A stretch of 64,000 nt of DNA, from the NCBI RefSeq assembly GCF_018139145.2, contig NC_059481.1:10032368-10096367 (forward strand). Reading direction: 5' to 3'. The translations under genes and the position numbers were made by a program. The notes under the pieces are model-generated. The model was not told the DNA's origin. It searched no databases and was given only the letters and a program-made list of their open reading frames with translations. Position 1 is the first letter of the stretch. Every line of letters starts with the position of its first letter. This stretch comes from Gymnogyps californianus (taxonomy: Eukaryota; Chordata; Aves; Accipitriformes; Cathartidae). Shown piece by piece: positions 1 through 14,434 of this stretch.

Positions 1-414
1 TTAATACAGATGCTCTATAAGGGCTTTGTGAGAAGAAAACAAATGACTGTTTTGAACAGTTAGGGCAAGTGGTATTCTGAATTTCCTTTGCTCCTTTTGA
101 AAACTGCATCTGACTTCACACATTATACAAAATATCTTAAATTTCTTGTGATCTGAATCTAAGGTATTTGCTGCAGTGATTTCTTTAGAAATTAAGCTTT
201 ATTTTTTTAACATAGCAATTCTGTAGAATAGACCCTTGTGTAAAATTATATTTTTAAGGTCCAGAAAATGAGGAATTAGTTGGCTTATCTGTAAATGTTT
301 CATGATTTATCTGCTCACATGAAATGTACTATGTTAATACTGTGATACTTACACTGAAATACGAAATAGTGTAGCTCCTTGAAAAAAATTACAGTTTCTG
401 TTGTGTTTCTCTAG
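1..414 (+). other. WDR72: WDR72 intron, 3' end only
   Basis: This is non-coding sequence leading into the first exon of the window. It ends in a pyrimidine-rich stretch and a TAG acceptor at 412-414. The next exon starts with two bases of a split codon, so this is a phase-1 intron whose upstream exon lies outside the window. I see no repeat or second gene in it. Confidence 0.7.
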
Positions 415-620
415 GCACACTGGAACGACATGAAACAGGTGAAACAGCAAAAGCAATTCTTACTTCCATTGAAGATTCAGAATACTTAGTGGCAGATGCT
501 CTACTTCCTGTATCTCAAGAGTCAAAAAGAAATAAAAATGCTGGATACAAACACTCTAGCTCTTACAACCACTGCATGGTCTCTTACAATCTTACTCATA
601 CAGAAAAATCTTCAGATAAG
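415..620 (+). CDS. WDR72: WDR72 internal exon (206 nt)
   Basis: This is an internal coding exon of WD repeat-containing protein 72, a vesicle-trafficking protein related to WDR7 (rabconnectin-3 beta). WDR72 is needed for enamel maturation and renal acid handling in mammals. The segment has a TAG acceptor, a GATAAG|gtaaga donor and 68 open codons after two bases that finish a split codon. It begins TLERHETGETAKAI; a Gly-Thr-Leu-Glu-Arg-His type motif followed by a Thr-Gly-Glu is, as I recall it, shared by WDR72 and WDR7 just after the N-terminal WD40 region. It ends NHCMVSYNLTHTEKSSDK in phase 0, which fits the phase-0 exon at 20656. Product identity rests on remembered family sequence rather than a database search, but the match runs on consistently through the next four exons. 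Confidence 0.87.
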
Positions 621-3600
621 GTAAGAATGAAGACTAGAGTGTTTCTCAAAAGCAATGAGTTGTGATCCAAATTCTTTACCTTTTCACCTTCACTGATATG
701 TAGCCCTGTATAAGTGGCACGGAGGCTTGGTTTTAAGTTTATAAAGGCTTGTTCTGACTGGCTCAGTTGTTATGCCTTCAACTCCATTTCATAGAACAAA
801 TGGGGAAGATGGGGGAGTGCCTTATGCAAGGTCACCAGCAGATCATCTCAGAAGGTTTTTTCTCAGAGACTTAGCACCCATAGTTAGACCCTATTTCCTT
901 ATGCCTCTGGCTTATGACTGCACCGATTAGCAGTACCCTCAGAACAATTGAACCCGCCAGTTCAGATGTATATGTCTTGAGAAAAAGCACATCGCAGTAC
1001 TAATGCTACTGGCCTTTCCATTATTGCTTTTCTATGAAACCACAGATTCCTGTTGTCATTCAATGCTGGTTTTTATTGGGTGTGTGTTTTCTGTTAACGT
1101 CACCACAAAACAGAGTTGTAAGTGCCTTACATTTATATTAGTGTGATTCAATTTGGCACCTTATTGGTTAAAGAGAGGATGGTGATGTTCCTTGTGAGAT
1201 ACTGGGCTGCAAATAGGTATGACAGTCTTCAGGAGATATTTGGCCAAGCACTGTACTTAGCTTTATCTAACAATTTTTTTACAGAAATGGTTAAACCAAA
1301 TAACTGTGACTGTTGGAAAAGACGTGCTTTTTCTTTTTGTTTTGAAAAAATAATAGAAGGAAATACCATACTGAAACTAGTGTTAATGTGCTGTAAAGCT
1401 GAGAAAATGAGCACAGAGACACCATATAATGAGAAGTAAGTTTGAAAATGCTGTAGTCGCTCTGTTTGCTTGTGGCCTAGATATATCTATATTTTCATCA
1501 GTTATTTGTAGATATTTACAAGGCCTGTATTTGCTAAATGTAAAACCAATTATTAAAACTGTCTCAAATTTAATACAATCTCGAATTCAATGAGGTAGGT
1601 ATTACCTTAGGTTGGAAGATAATGGTACATACATTTTTCTGAAAACTCTGTGCATCAGGACTGAATATATTTACTGAGCTCTTGATACGAGTGTATCTTA
1701 AGAATAGGGCCTCGGTGGTGTTTGTTCATATTTACTGCTTTTTAATTAATGGGGTCTGGGAATTCCATTCTTCGCAATAAACAGAGGAAGTCATGTCTGC
1801 TATTCCTCAGTCCTGAATGTAGATAAAAAATATTTTCCCACAAGTATGGGAAGATGAAAAATGCTTTCCCTCAATTCATACGTGGAAACAGCCTTCAGAA
1901 TGGTCTCTGGCCTTTTTCTGGCTTTATTAATTATGGTAAATGAAATATTGGATATTCCAAAATTCTGTCTGATAAAATACAGCTTAATTCAAGTCTTCAT
2001 TCTTGAATTTTATTTTCTGGTCTTTTTCTTTATTGTACCTACAAATTTATATATAACTTTGAGTTTATAATGATTGTTGTTTAACTCTTAATATTTATCT
2101 TTGACCTTTTACTAACCTTAGTCTGATTTCTAAAGTTTTTTGATCCCATTTTCTGAAAAGTCTTATTAGAGCATAATCCTGCTGAGCATGTTGTGGGGCA
2201 GATGGTGCACTAGTTGGCCATTGACACAGAATCTGATCTCACTGTTAGTTTATTAAAAGGAATAGGGTTTTTTTCCTTTTTAAAGAGGAACAACAGAAGA
2301 AGTTATAGTAGTTGTGTTTGGAGTGTAGTTTTAGTCATACCTATTAAATTGAAAATTGCATGGATTTAACAAAGTGGCTGGAAAGAAAATGTGCTGCTCA
2401 TGGAATATGGGGAAAATAGTTTTTGGTAAATTTTAAAGTGTGGAGTTTAACATGCTTTGGGAATTATCGTGATCTTAAATTGGAAGTAAAATCACAATAG
2501 GCAGTAGTGGAGTTGTAATAATAATTTATAGTGCTTTTCTTGATCAGACATACATCTCAGCTGCTCTGATTTCTCAATAAAATATTCCATTTTCTTGTTT
2601 AAATGATGTTCATTAATTATCTTGTCCCAATGAAAACTTCTTATTGAGAGAATATTATTGATGTCTCTTAGACTTCCCTATAACTGTCAAAATATCTTTT
2701 TTTAATTTCACCTTCTTTTTGTCATTATAGTCCTGTTATTTTAGTCTAATTTCCTAACAAATGAAGTTCTATACTTGGGAAACCACTTTTCATTCATCAA
2801 AAATCTGACATCCATTACATCTAGTGCTGCTTCCCACCTCCATCTCCATTAGAGCAGGTTCTGTAGATTGGTGTGGGAGATGCTGAGGCTAAATGTATAT
2901 GGTGTAGCTGAACCTGGGAAGAATATAACAATGGAGGTCCCCTTAATGCTATTCCAGAAGCCCAATGTGGGCTGCACAAAAGGAGCATGGAGCTCTGTGG
3001 CTTTTTTTAGCACAGTTTTGTTATTGCTGAAATGAAGGCTTGTTATGAAGTCTGTTGTTTCTCTTAGTTCTTAAGCAGGAAACTTTTTTAGGTTTTTCAA
3101 AAAGTGCTGTATTGACTCTTTTGGGTCATTGTATTTCAGCATCTTAAAATAGTCTCTTGAAATCCAGATCCCATGAAACTAGTGACAGTTCTGTGGATAT
3201 CGGAGTTCAACATTCCATACCATATTAACAAGCATATAACGACCACACAGATGAAACTATTATGAAGCTTTCAGATCATCAAAAGACTTTAGTATGCGCG
3301 TATACAATGAGTATTTCATTATTAATTTTCTGCTTTGGCAAATCATGTATTAGAAATTTAACAACACACTAAATTATTAATAACATTTCTATTTTTAAAA
3401 AAATGCAGTCAATTTTAGCCTCTTTTTTAAGAATTCAATTTCAGAAGATTTATGTAACAGAAAAAATGAGGGGTAGCTGTTCTGTCCTGTTGGTGTTACA
3501 CTTGTGAGTGATCCTTATTTTGTACAATGAGATGATCCACATGAAGATCACAAGTAAGATTCAACATTTTTTCTTAATATTAATGATAAAAACAATGTAA

Positions 3601-6600
3601 TAACAAATATTATATTTAAGACAAAATAACATTTGCAAAATAATGCTCTCTTTACTCCATCCTAAGAAGAAAGAAGAAAAATATCCTCATGTAGCAGTCC
3701 AGCTTCAAAGGCTTTCTTTCAAAACATTTATCATCATGTAAATCACAGGTACAAAAGCAGAATGCTTTGATTTCATGGTGTTTTGACCATTTTAATTCTT
3801 TTATTGTGCTGCACGTGCCAGTGGGAGTACCAATAACAGATGAGTGTGACAAATGCAGTTAACACAAGATCCATATTAATGTTGTCAAATCCCCTTGATA
3901 TATTTAAACAGATTTTAATTATTTGCAATGTCAAAAGACCCAAAATATATAGCTTAATAGTTCTTCAGGAAAGCTTTACTTAATATGTGAATGTAAAACC
4001 TCTCATAAAAATGAAACTTTTATATTGGCCTTAGTCATTGACATAGGGTATTCATCAAGTCAGCAATTTGTGTGGCAAAGTGCCATTTGAATAGTGTATT
4101 GTTAGAATACTTATGGTCCACTTGACAAGGGCTCTTGCTGTAAATAGTGCAATTTGACTCCAGCTGTTAAAGAGTGGCTTTGACAGCAGCCAAATAGAAT
4201 GGAGATGCTTTACTGCACCGCAGAAAAATCAATATTGGGTTCTTGTTCATAGTAACCTGTTTTTTATTCTTTTGCAGATTTATACAAGACTATCTAGGGT
4301 TCATTTGTGGAAGTTTAAATATTATTTTAAAAGTGGGTCTGTTTTATTTTCAGATTAATGTTGGTGATGAATGATGTTTGTGTTTAGATAAAAAAAAAGA
4401 AAAAGTACTTTGTGGACATACATAAACTGTGGTAATGCAGCATTATTTCAAGTCTCAGCTTATATGGATGGATATTAGGATGTGGGTGCATAAGTTATGT
4501 AACTAATGACAAAAAATGGTCTTTCCTTCCTCTCTGTATTTTTTTTCCTTTTTGTAGTGCTACTGTAGTATCCCTGTCAATTTTCTAAGCATAGGGTTTT
4601 TTAAAGCACATTTCTTTGTTGTTCTCCCTGTAACAACCCCCGCAGATGTTGACAATCTGTAGTGCCATTGTAGATTTTCCTGAAGCATAGTCTTGCTGGT
4701 GCTGGACGGTTTTCCAGCAGTATTCAGTGACACAAGGTTGCTATGATACCTGGCCAGTAGCAATAGGTATTGAATCACTGGTCTTAATTACAATAGACTA
4801 CACACTAGATTGTGTGCTCATGGTGTTTATATGGAACTAGCTCTCATTATACCTTTAAGTCGTAGTTATATTTGAAAATTGGAGCTGTGTGAAAAGCTGG
4901 TTTAAAAAAAAAAAAAATGCTTCAGTGCATCGTATGAAGAATTCATTGATGTACATAAAAAGCTGGTTATGGCTGGGAATTGTTTTCCTGATGTTCCAGA
5001 AACTTTTCATATTAGAAAGTTGCCTAGCTTTTCAGATTAAGTAATTTGGATATAAATCTGTGTTTATCATGCACTGATATTTCTAGTGATTTCAATAATG
5101 TAATTAAAGCTTCTTCTGGCTAAAGATGTTGGAAGAAGCAGCAGCTTGTAAAATTTGTGCAATAATTGCTAAACCTTGAACTGCCGAATTAAACTACTGA
5201 AGAGCTAGACCAGAAAAGGGAAACTTTTATGGTGTGTATAATACGAACAAGACAAAGATGGGGGGAGAATGTACTTATTTACATATTTTCTTTTATAGGA
5301 ATGTTAGGTATATTTATTGCTTAATATATTCACTTGACAATTTCCTAAAATACTGTTCTTTGAGCATTAATGTATGGTGCAGAAAGTAGAGTCAAAACAT
5401 CTAAATAAGGGTTTACACAAGATCTGTAAAAGTTCATTTTGATTTATGCAGTTATTAGAAATAACTATAACCAGAGTAGTTAAGTACCAGTTACTGTAAC
5501 ACTTGTAATGCATTTTAAACATTTTAAAATGACATACCTAGTATTAGTTGTTCTAAAGAACTTATTATTCACTTATGTGATAGCATATATATTCTGCTCT
5601 AAACAAAATATGTAAAGGCAAGATGCTACTGAAACAGAGGTATTTTCTTAGTAGGAAAGCTAAAGTTTATATTTTTGTAGTTGCTTAAAAAAAGGAAGAA
5701 TGTACAGGAATTATAAATAATAAAAGAAATATCTACTTTGTTATATTGCTGCACAGAATAAGTAAAAGACAGATGAAGACTATAGGACAATAGTTATTTG
5801 TTTTAGTATAGTAAAGGATGCAATTTGAAAATAAAATTGTTATTGGAAGCCTGGAAAATCACTACTAGTTAAATATTACTGATGGAAAAATTGATAGAAA
5901 AATGGAAATAAGTTACAAACACAAATACCGAATAATACTTATCAAATACGAAATCAGGAGTGGTACCATAAACAATGGTATGTTAGACGTGGATTCCTTT
6001 TATTTCTTTCCTTTTGTAATATGTAGAGTATTGTTATGAGGAATTACGAATCTTAATTTGTGTGAAGTGGATTATTAAGAACAAAGCAAAACAGAAAGTA
6101 GTAGAACAGTTCTCCTTAAAGTTGGTAACCTTTATATTGTTGCTGCCAGGGTATTTCTATTTTTTTACTGGACTGGTGTTCAGAAGCTATATTTAGTAGA
6201 ATATTAATTAAGTGTAATAAGAAAATGAATGAAGAACTGAAGGTCTAATATATATATATTTTCTGTAACTCAGATGCAAATTGTTTCAGTGCTACATTTC
6301 CTGTGAAATTTCACAATTAAGTATTCTATCAAGGGACCAATGTAGCAACATAACTACAATGAAGTAATAGCTTTAGAATTATGAGATTAAATTGGTACAA
6401 GTTAAAAGACATCATGATCCTGAGATATTGATAGCTTGGACCACATGTCAGCTTTGCTGAATGTTACTGCAGTTTTCTGAATTGGTCCACCAAGTCAAGA
6501 ATTTGTTGATTTTGGTTTTCTCCATTGATTGTCTCAAAGAAAAATGAAAGCAAAACGCTGCCATTGTGATACTGTAGCACATTTTATTCTTGTAGGTGTG

Positions 6601-9424
6601 GATAGCAAGTAACACAGGCTGACAGAAATCAGCCTTAACTATTTATTTCAATGCTTCGGACACTGTTTCTATATGCTTCTACAAACTTTTTTCTCTGTTA
6701 TTATACTGAAGGTGACTGACTTAAAATTTTTGTTTTCCCTGCCTAGACAACTAATTGGACCCTGTGCTAAAGCTAAAGAAGGTGCTACAGTGTCCTACTA
6801 GAAATAATTCTGAGGTCAATATCAGTAGTCCTTGTGAAGTATTTCACATTGAAGGACCATTTATTGAAGCTAAGCTAGCTGTTACTGTCGTCATCATCTT
6901 CATCTTCTCCCATACCTCAATTGTCATGCTGCAATTCCCTTCTCTGTCTCTTGGAAACTGTAGCAAAGTTTGTATTTTGTTTTTTAGGGACATATCTTTA
7001 TGGATAGAGTAAGATAGTTTCTATCTTACTGAAGTGCTGCTCATGATGTCTTATTCTCCACTTATGATTGTTTCTTTTAGTTCTGGGTGTGGACTCATAT
7101 ACAGTTTGAATTTTCCTGTCTTACATTTTACCTTTACTACTTTCTAGTCCCTAAGATGTGATTTCTTCTGTAGATCAGCCTGATTGATTTTCCTTGTAAG
7201 TGCTCTACCTAATTCTAATAATTCTAAAATAAATTACATCATCTTTGTTATAACCTTTATATTTTCACGTTGTCCAGTCATGTTCTTGAGAATTCTTCAC
7301 CATTCATGACAGGAGGATGGTGGAATCTTTAGACTTGTGATAATCATCTTTTCTATTCTAAACATTAAGTTCCTGGCCTCTTATAGTTTAATTAGTATTA
7401 TTTTAGTGAAGAAAAGTATCAACAGGAATTCAGATCTGTGAGACTTTCCTAGGTTTCTGCCTCACACCTATTCAAAAAGAGCAGTGACTTTTTCAGAAAT
7501 ACATTGGCACCTTAAATGCAATTATAGAACTAGGACTTGCAACATCAAACTTCACTCTGCAAAGGAAAGACTTGCTATCTGCTAGCTTCCTTCTGGTAAC
7601 TAATTGCATCTCTTGTCTTGGTTAAATAGCAGAAATAAAATACTAAGATAAACTGTGGTTACATTTCTATTATATTGACATGTTTTTCTACATATTTATA
7701 CTCAAACCTTAATTTATTCTAGTGGTCAGATTTGGTTCTTGCATGGGAAAGGAACAATCAGCCGATCAGATATGTCTGAGAATGCTTGTTTGCAAATACT
7801 GTCCTCTTGGAAGCCTATGCGGTTCTACTGCCTTCAGTAAGATTGAACAGCTCTAAAGGAAAGAACAGTATGAAATCTATGCGTACAGAGACTTAGCTGC
7901 TGTCCTGATGCATCCTAGAATGATATAGGATCTGAAGAAAGTCCAACTTGCCTATTCCTGAGTGTTCAAAATTGGCATTTTCTAGGATAGACAGGATTTT
8001 AATATTTAAGAAATTAATCCCATGATTTTTTTTGCTCTTTTTCTTTAGTAGAAAGTCACTTGCTTAGGATTTGATCTAGTACTTTTTATCTAGATACATT
8101 TTATGGGTGAGACCTTAATCCAATATGGGAAATGCACTATCAGAGCAGCCGAGGGCAAATATGTTATTTCAGTTGGAGTCAGCAGCCAGCCATGGGTTGG
8201 TAACTTAATTTTTATATGCATCAGTCCTTCTTAGGACAAAGCAATGTTCTCATGCTTTTACCCTCCTTCTAAGGTCGTGTTGACAGTATCTCTCTGTTCA
8301 GCATTATTCTCACAGATATTTGGATGTTCATTCATCCAGTAAATTGTTCAGTATAATAATTCCTAGATCCATGAGTCAGTCTGGTTTTTTGTGGATTGCT
8401 GTAGCATTGTTTGTCCAGTTGATGATCTAGGAAACATGGGAGATGTTCCATCTTACGGCTTTTCTTTGTAAATGTTGAGTAAGGCTGAAAACGTTTTGGC
8501 TACCAACCATCGCTGAGCCCTATGTATTTCTAAAGATATGATTAGGGAATTTACATTCAAGATAAGTTAATATATTAAGATATAGACAGAGTATTTGAAT
8601 ATTGATTATATGAATTAATAAGACTTCATTTGAAAACACCTTATCCTTCCCTTCCATCTAAACTTTTCATGGTGCAGAGACTGTCCATGTCAAAGACGGA
8701 TCTTATTTTGAGATGAGTGGATCTCCAGTTCATTTTTATATTCTTTCTGTAATAAAAATGTTAGAAGAGACTTTGTCAAAGGTATTGTTTTTAGAATTGC
8801 CTTTCTGATAGTGTGCCCAGACAGGTAGTGATATGAATTCTAGAGCAAAGCAAAAGTTATCTGTATAAAGTTGTCTATATATCATATATATTTCTTCAAA
8901 TATTTTCCTGAAAACCAAAATGTAGTCTTGTTTCCTGCTGTTGAAAACTAATGTGAAGAATATTTTGTATATTAGCTTTACGTACCAGTTATCTTTGATA
9001 TCATGTTATGATTTGTCTCCAGGATCACTTTTATATGTACACTTGCATTAAATCCAATGAAAAAATTTCAGTTCAGTATTTGTGATGGAGAGACAGACAG
9101 TGTGGACATGAAAACAAAATACGAGAAACATTTAATTTTCATGTAGGTCTCTACATTGAGCAATAGATGTGTTAGCAGTTCTCCCTGAACAATTAAATAT
9201 TTGTTGTGCCCAGTAGATCCATCTGGCCAACAATCTGCCTGATGGTGCCCTTCCATACATGATAAAAAGGGAGGTTTATCCAGTTGCTTAGTCTATTCAT
9301 CACACAGCTTGAGCCTGAAGACTCCTTGGCTTAATTACTTATGTTGTGCCACAGCCTCATCAGGAGTGATGCCACAATGATTGTTCAAAGTGCTGCAAAG
9401 ATAGTAGCGTTCTCCACTGGGACT

Positions 9425-9470
9425 AAAAAAAAAAAAAAAAAACCCCAAAAAACCCCAACCAAACAAAAAG
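9425..9470. repeat. A-rich tract with CCCC interruptions
   Basis: An 18-A run is followed by A-rich sequence with two CCCC blocks and AAAC units. Comparable decayed tails occur at 12237 and 38135 and, on the opposite strand, at 57793. They could be old poly-A tails, but no retrocopy body is recognisable next to this one. Confidence 0.8.
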
Positions 9471-10600
9471 AATACAGTATTGGAAGGAAAGAGGTTGACT
9501 CTGCTTATGTTGCAGTTAAATTGATAGACAAACATTGGTGATGTAAGCTCAAAAACTATTGTAGCTTTTTCTGTGTGGGAGATGAATTCTTAGGAAGATC
9601 TGGGCATCCTCAGTAATATGACCAGAGTTGTAATGAATAACATAATAAAAGTAATGTAAAGCAAGTTCAAAGCAGTTTCTTTAAACTAGTGCATATGGGA
9701 AAATTCATCATGAATTGACATCTTTTTTGGGACTGCATTGTCCAAATGATGAAGCCTCAGGTCAAGCATAGATTGCATGTGGAAGCAAACCGGGGGCACT
9801 GCTATTGACACCAGGCTTTTTACACTTAATTCTGTGTATATGAATACTGAGATTTAAAAAGGGTAAATGAATAAGAAAAAAGTTCTGAATGCCCACCTCA
9901 AGAAGATCCTCTGTACTATGACTAAGTGAAGTGTCTGAAAGTAAGGAGCGTGAATGACCTTTGTGTAGTAACACCTTTACTCTGTATGATCCTCACCCTA
10001 TGCATAAGGCCAGCATTGCTTTGGAGAGGGTAGGCCTGACCTGTCTGCCTGCTTTGGGAGGCTATGGATACTTTTAGTGACAGAGACTGTTTACATGCTC
10101 CCTAAATTGGAAGCTCCAGGAGGTAGGCAGGGTTAGACATAGGAGTGTGCATGTGTGGATTGCTGACAGGAGCTGTATTAGATTAGAAGCTGTATATGGT
10201 CTTTATGTAGAGATGAAAGTGTAGCTGATAATTTGCATCATTTCTCCTTATGCAGGTTCTTTTACAGATGGTCTATGCTGTATGTTTAAGAGCTATTTCA
10301 GTTATATACCTGCTGTTTGTAACTATTTTTAACTAAATGCGTCTTTGCACGTATCCTGGATCGTTCATCCTTTCAGCTGAGCAAGAAAATAAGACAGCTG
10401 TGTATTTGCAAATGACAGCAAGTTCATTGCTAGTAAGACTGTTTTGAATTGTTGGTTGAATTGGGATGATATTAGAATGAAGGAGTAAAAAAATGTTCTG
10501 GGGAAGTATTCCTATGAAACATCCATGACATCCTGCAGAAAGAGGCAGATCAGAATTTTATCTCTTGGGAATTTATTCTTCTGAAAACCAAGCCAGGCTT

Positions 10601-10628
10601 AAAAAAAAAAAAAGAAAAGAAAAAGAAA
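10601..10628. repeat. A-rich simple repeat
   Basis: A run of A with scattered G (AAAG/AAAAG units). It is low complexity with no coding content. Confidence 0.75.
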
Positions 10629-12236
10629 ATAGTATCCCATGGTTTTATCCAATTTAAGAAATTTTCAATGGTAAATCTAGTTAAGCCTGTATAACATTTG
10701 TTACTTAAGGTTATGAACTTAGCAAGGCAGGTTTGCTGATGTGATTTAGCTCAAACAAAAGACCATTCAATGTTATTGTTGAACAACAGATTATTTTTTG
10801 GTTACAAATACATAAATATGATCTCAAGACCACATTTATATCTAATTATTATCAGTTCCTCAAGCATCACCTAGGGAATTTGAAGCTTTCACTTGTGTTG
10901 TATGACTAAAATTTTAGTGCAGTAATTTAAAGAGTAAGGCCTTTTAAGAAATTTAAGATGAAGGTCCAAGCCTTCTTTGTATGCTCTGTAGTAGTATCCA
11001 ACTGTTTTAGTATTCTTCCACTGAATGATCTGTTTGATCATGTGCTGTATGCTGCTCTGACTGTCATGGTAAAAGGCTACATTAAATTTTCTTCTTGCTT
11101 GTCTTTTAATGATTAAAGTAGTTAAATTAGGCTTTCTAAATTCAGAAGCGACTTTGTACTAACTAGACATGTAAGTTATATCAAGTTTTTAGTTTTATCT
11201 GTGGAAGCTACAACAAAAATATACAATTTCCTAGTAGTTAGAGGTGTTGTGTTCATGGTATAGGTTTAAGATGTGATATTTGAAATCTGAGATTTTTGTG
11301 GAACTTGGTAACAATATTTTATGCTCATAAACCAGTTTGAAGCCCCAAACACAATTTAATTTATCTTTATATTCTAAGCTTTGTAGAGTCTGCAAAACTG
11401 TCCATCTGTTCAGCTGAGATTGCTTCAAATAGTGAGTGGTCAGAGAGACTTAGCTGATAAAGGTCAAAGGAGCCTCTTGACCCTGTGATACTTGCCAAAG
11501 CAATTGGAGCATAGGGACTGATATACAGTTAGATATAGCTTGCTAACGCGATCTCCACTTTAATTGGTAATGATAGCAGGAATACACAGTAAAGTCATTG
11601 CTGAAAGAAAACAAAAAGTATCCAATATAGTAATTTATTACCAGTCAGTGGGTTTCACGCACTAGGTTGTTTTACCCCTGCAGTGGTCAGAGAAAGCAAA
11701 AAGGTACTCTAACACTTAACTGAAAATGGATGCCCTGCTGCTATCAGAGATGCATGGTGGTCAAATGATTGCCTGTGCCATTAGCTTGGTAATGTTTTCT
11801 CTATTGTAAACTCAGCTCCCCATGTTCTTCCTGTGCATCAGCTGCAGATTGAAGGCTTTCTCGTTTGTCTTCTATTTGTGCTGCCAATCATCAAGCTGCT
11901 GTCCACCAAGCACATTTCAAGGAGGCAATTTTTTTTACTACTATCAACTACCATCTCTAGCAACCGAGGGCTCAGAGGATTTAGAAATGAATTTAATGTT
12001 TTAATTTACACTGTGCCAGCCATTTTGTGCATTGTTTACATATTTGTTTTCTGAGACAATTCCATGAGAATTACAGGTTTCCTATTTTGCAAAACTGTGT
12101 GAGATAGCACCTGCAAACATGTCCCCAAAACATAATTCTTTCTCTTATGTATGTTAATGTAATGCTACCGTTTTCTTTAAAAAGTTTGAAGAGAAAAAAT
12201 GTCTATGCAAGTAAAGACACTAAGCTATTCTGTATT

Positions 12237-12280
12237 TAAAAAAAAAAAAGCAAACCCCAAACAAACAAAACCAAACACAG
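12237..12280. repeat. A/C-rich simple repeat
   Basis: A poly-A run passes into CAAACCCC, AAACAAAC and AAACC units, the same type of decayed A-rich tract as at 9425 and 38135. I see no flanking duplication or gene fragment. Confidence 0.75.
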
Positions 12281-13292
12281 TTATTGCTTCCTACCATCAA
12301 GGACAAAGCATCATGGAGAATAGAATAGAGCTGTCATTGGCAATGTAAGTTAATGTTTAAGACCCCTAGGTGTGGTAGCCATGCTTCAGTTAAAACAGTT
12401 CTTCCAGCTCCATGAAGTACAAATGTAAGAGACAGGGTAGGAGTAGCTAAATAACTTTTACAAGCAGCTGTGTGACATGCTTATTTTTTGTGAGCCTAGA
12501 GCCAGATCAATGATGAGACGTGATTCTGAGTTATGAGCTCTGAACTTCTGTTGACATCCTACTGACTGGCATGATCAAGACACAGAAAGTTCTTAGCCCT
12601 CAATACATTTTGGTGGGCAAATTCTACTGCTCCACCCCCCTCTTTCATTTCTGTAACTGAGGTTCTTCACGTTTTAATTTTTAAAAAACAAATAATTCTA
12701 TTTATTGTCAATGTTATTGATTGCCACAGAGGTAATGAACAGTAAGTGATTCAAACAGGTAAATGCTCTTTAAAGTTTCTATTGTCTTTGTATTGTAATT
12801 AAAGGTCAGATTACAGCAAAGACAGGTGACAAAAATAAGTGTTAATTTCATCGAAATAAGGATATTGATATTGTATTCTCAAACTTCATTGTGATATTTC
12901 AGAAATTATCATATGGAGAAACTTCTTGAAGACTATAATATGCAGTGGTTTTACTGATTCCATATTGGGTTTTGCTTAAAATAACTTGTTTGTAAAGGGT
13001 AAAGGACATGTACTTTGTTCACAGGATGTCTTCATTGAATACACATGAGCAGACAGTAGGATGGTAGTATTTTACTGATTAAATTAGCAGATTTCTTTAT
13101 AATAAGTATATTTAATAATGAACTAATTACTCCTTTTAAAGAGGAAGCCTTGCTTATCCGACAGACTTTTATCATGTGCTTAAGTGCACTGTGGTATTGG
13201 GCCTGTATTAAAAGCAAGTAGTCTAATGACTGTCAAAATAGAAAAGTATAAATCTACCAAAAAAACTCAGATAAATAAGAGACAGAAAATCT

Positions 13293-13308
13293 CCCCCCCC
13301 CCAAAAAA
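13293..13308. repeat. C-run followed by A-run
   Basis: Ten C residues are followed by six A residues. It is a homopolymer tract whose length is easily miscalled in sequencing. Confidence 0.7.
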
Positions 13309-14026
13309 TCAGAAACAGTACAGCTTCTGTTAATGAAAGAATCTTCCAGTTTCCTTTGACAATACTTCAATTAAGGTCACCCACACCACCTCAAATCTAA
13401 CTAAAATTTCACCTAAAAATAAGTTGTTCAATTTCTGTCTACTATTTTCTTGAGCCTTTGCGGGTGGTAAGTAGTGGATAAAGTAGTAATCTTTTTTCTG
13501 ACTTGTTTAATGGTAATGGATCAAAATATACTCTTTCACAAAAGAAAGCTCAAAGGAACACGGTTAAACCCTTGAGTATTACATAATTTAAAAAAATGAT
13601 TAGAATCAGCAGAATACCTCACACATGCTTTATACAGCATGATTCATTCTGCAGGCACTGGGAACTGTGGGGCCAATTTTCTGTCACTTTTATGCTGTCA
13701 TGTTTGGGATAAAGTGAGAGCACAGTGGATAAAGAAGGCCAAAAGTCTGTAAGAAAAAGTCACTTTTAACACTTCAGGACTTGTTTTATGTAGAAGTTGA
13801 TACTACCCATGCTGTGAGAACAGAGCAATTTCTTTTCAGTGGTATCAAAGTGATGTCTAAGTATATTTTGAGTCTGGTTTGCCTTCCAAAAATCTACCAT
13901 GTGATTTTGCCACTTTATTTCCTCTATGTAAAATGAATGTCAAGACCATTCTTGTCAAATCTGTTTTCAGCCCAAAAAGCACAATAGAATGCATCTCATA
14001 AAGAAAACTGATGTGTGGAGAAAGTA

Positions 14027-14042
14027 CATATATATATATATG
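14027..14042. repeat. TA dinucleotide microsatellite
   Basis: A short alternating AT run lies within AT-rich intron sequence. Confidence 0.75.
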
Positions 14043-14434
14043 AGGAGCTAAACCAGTATGGGAATCCCTGCCAGCTAATGGAAGTGTGTATTTTAAGTGG
14101 AATAGTGTTCCTAGAACAAGTTGGATCCCAGTGGAAAAAGGCCTTTAGGCAGCTAGGTAAAATAACGCTTGAATTGTACTTCCCATGAAATTTTTATGTG
14201 GTATGTCTGTCTTAAACCTGTTAAGGATAATGGCATGTATTGATATATTTGGGGGGCCACAGCAAGGATAGCCCCCTGCCTCCCCCTTCCCATAGACATG
14301 GGAAGATTTTTTTCCTTGGGTGCTAAGGTGGTTTGGTAAAGATGTGTAAAGGGAGAAGAAAAGAGGTAGAACAACAGGCTTGTAAGTTGTGAGGCAGGAA
14401 TGGATTCCATGCCAGAAGAAATCAAAGCGAGTCT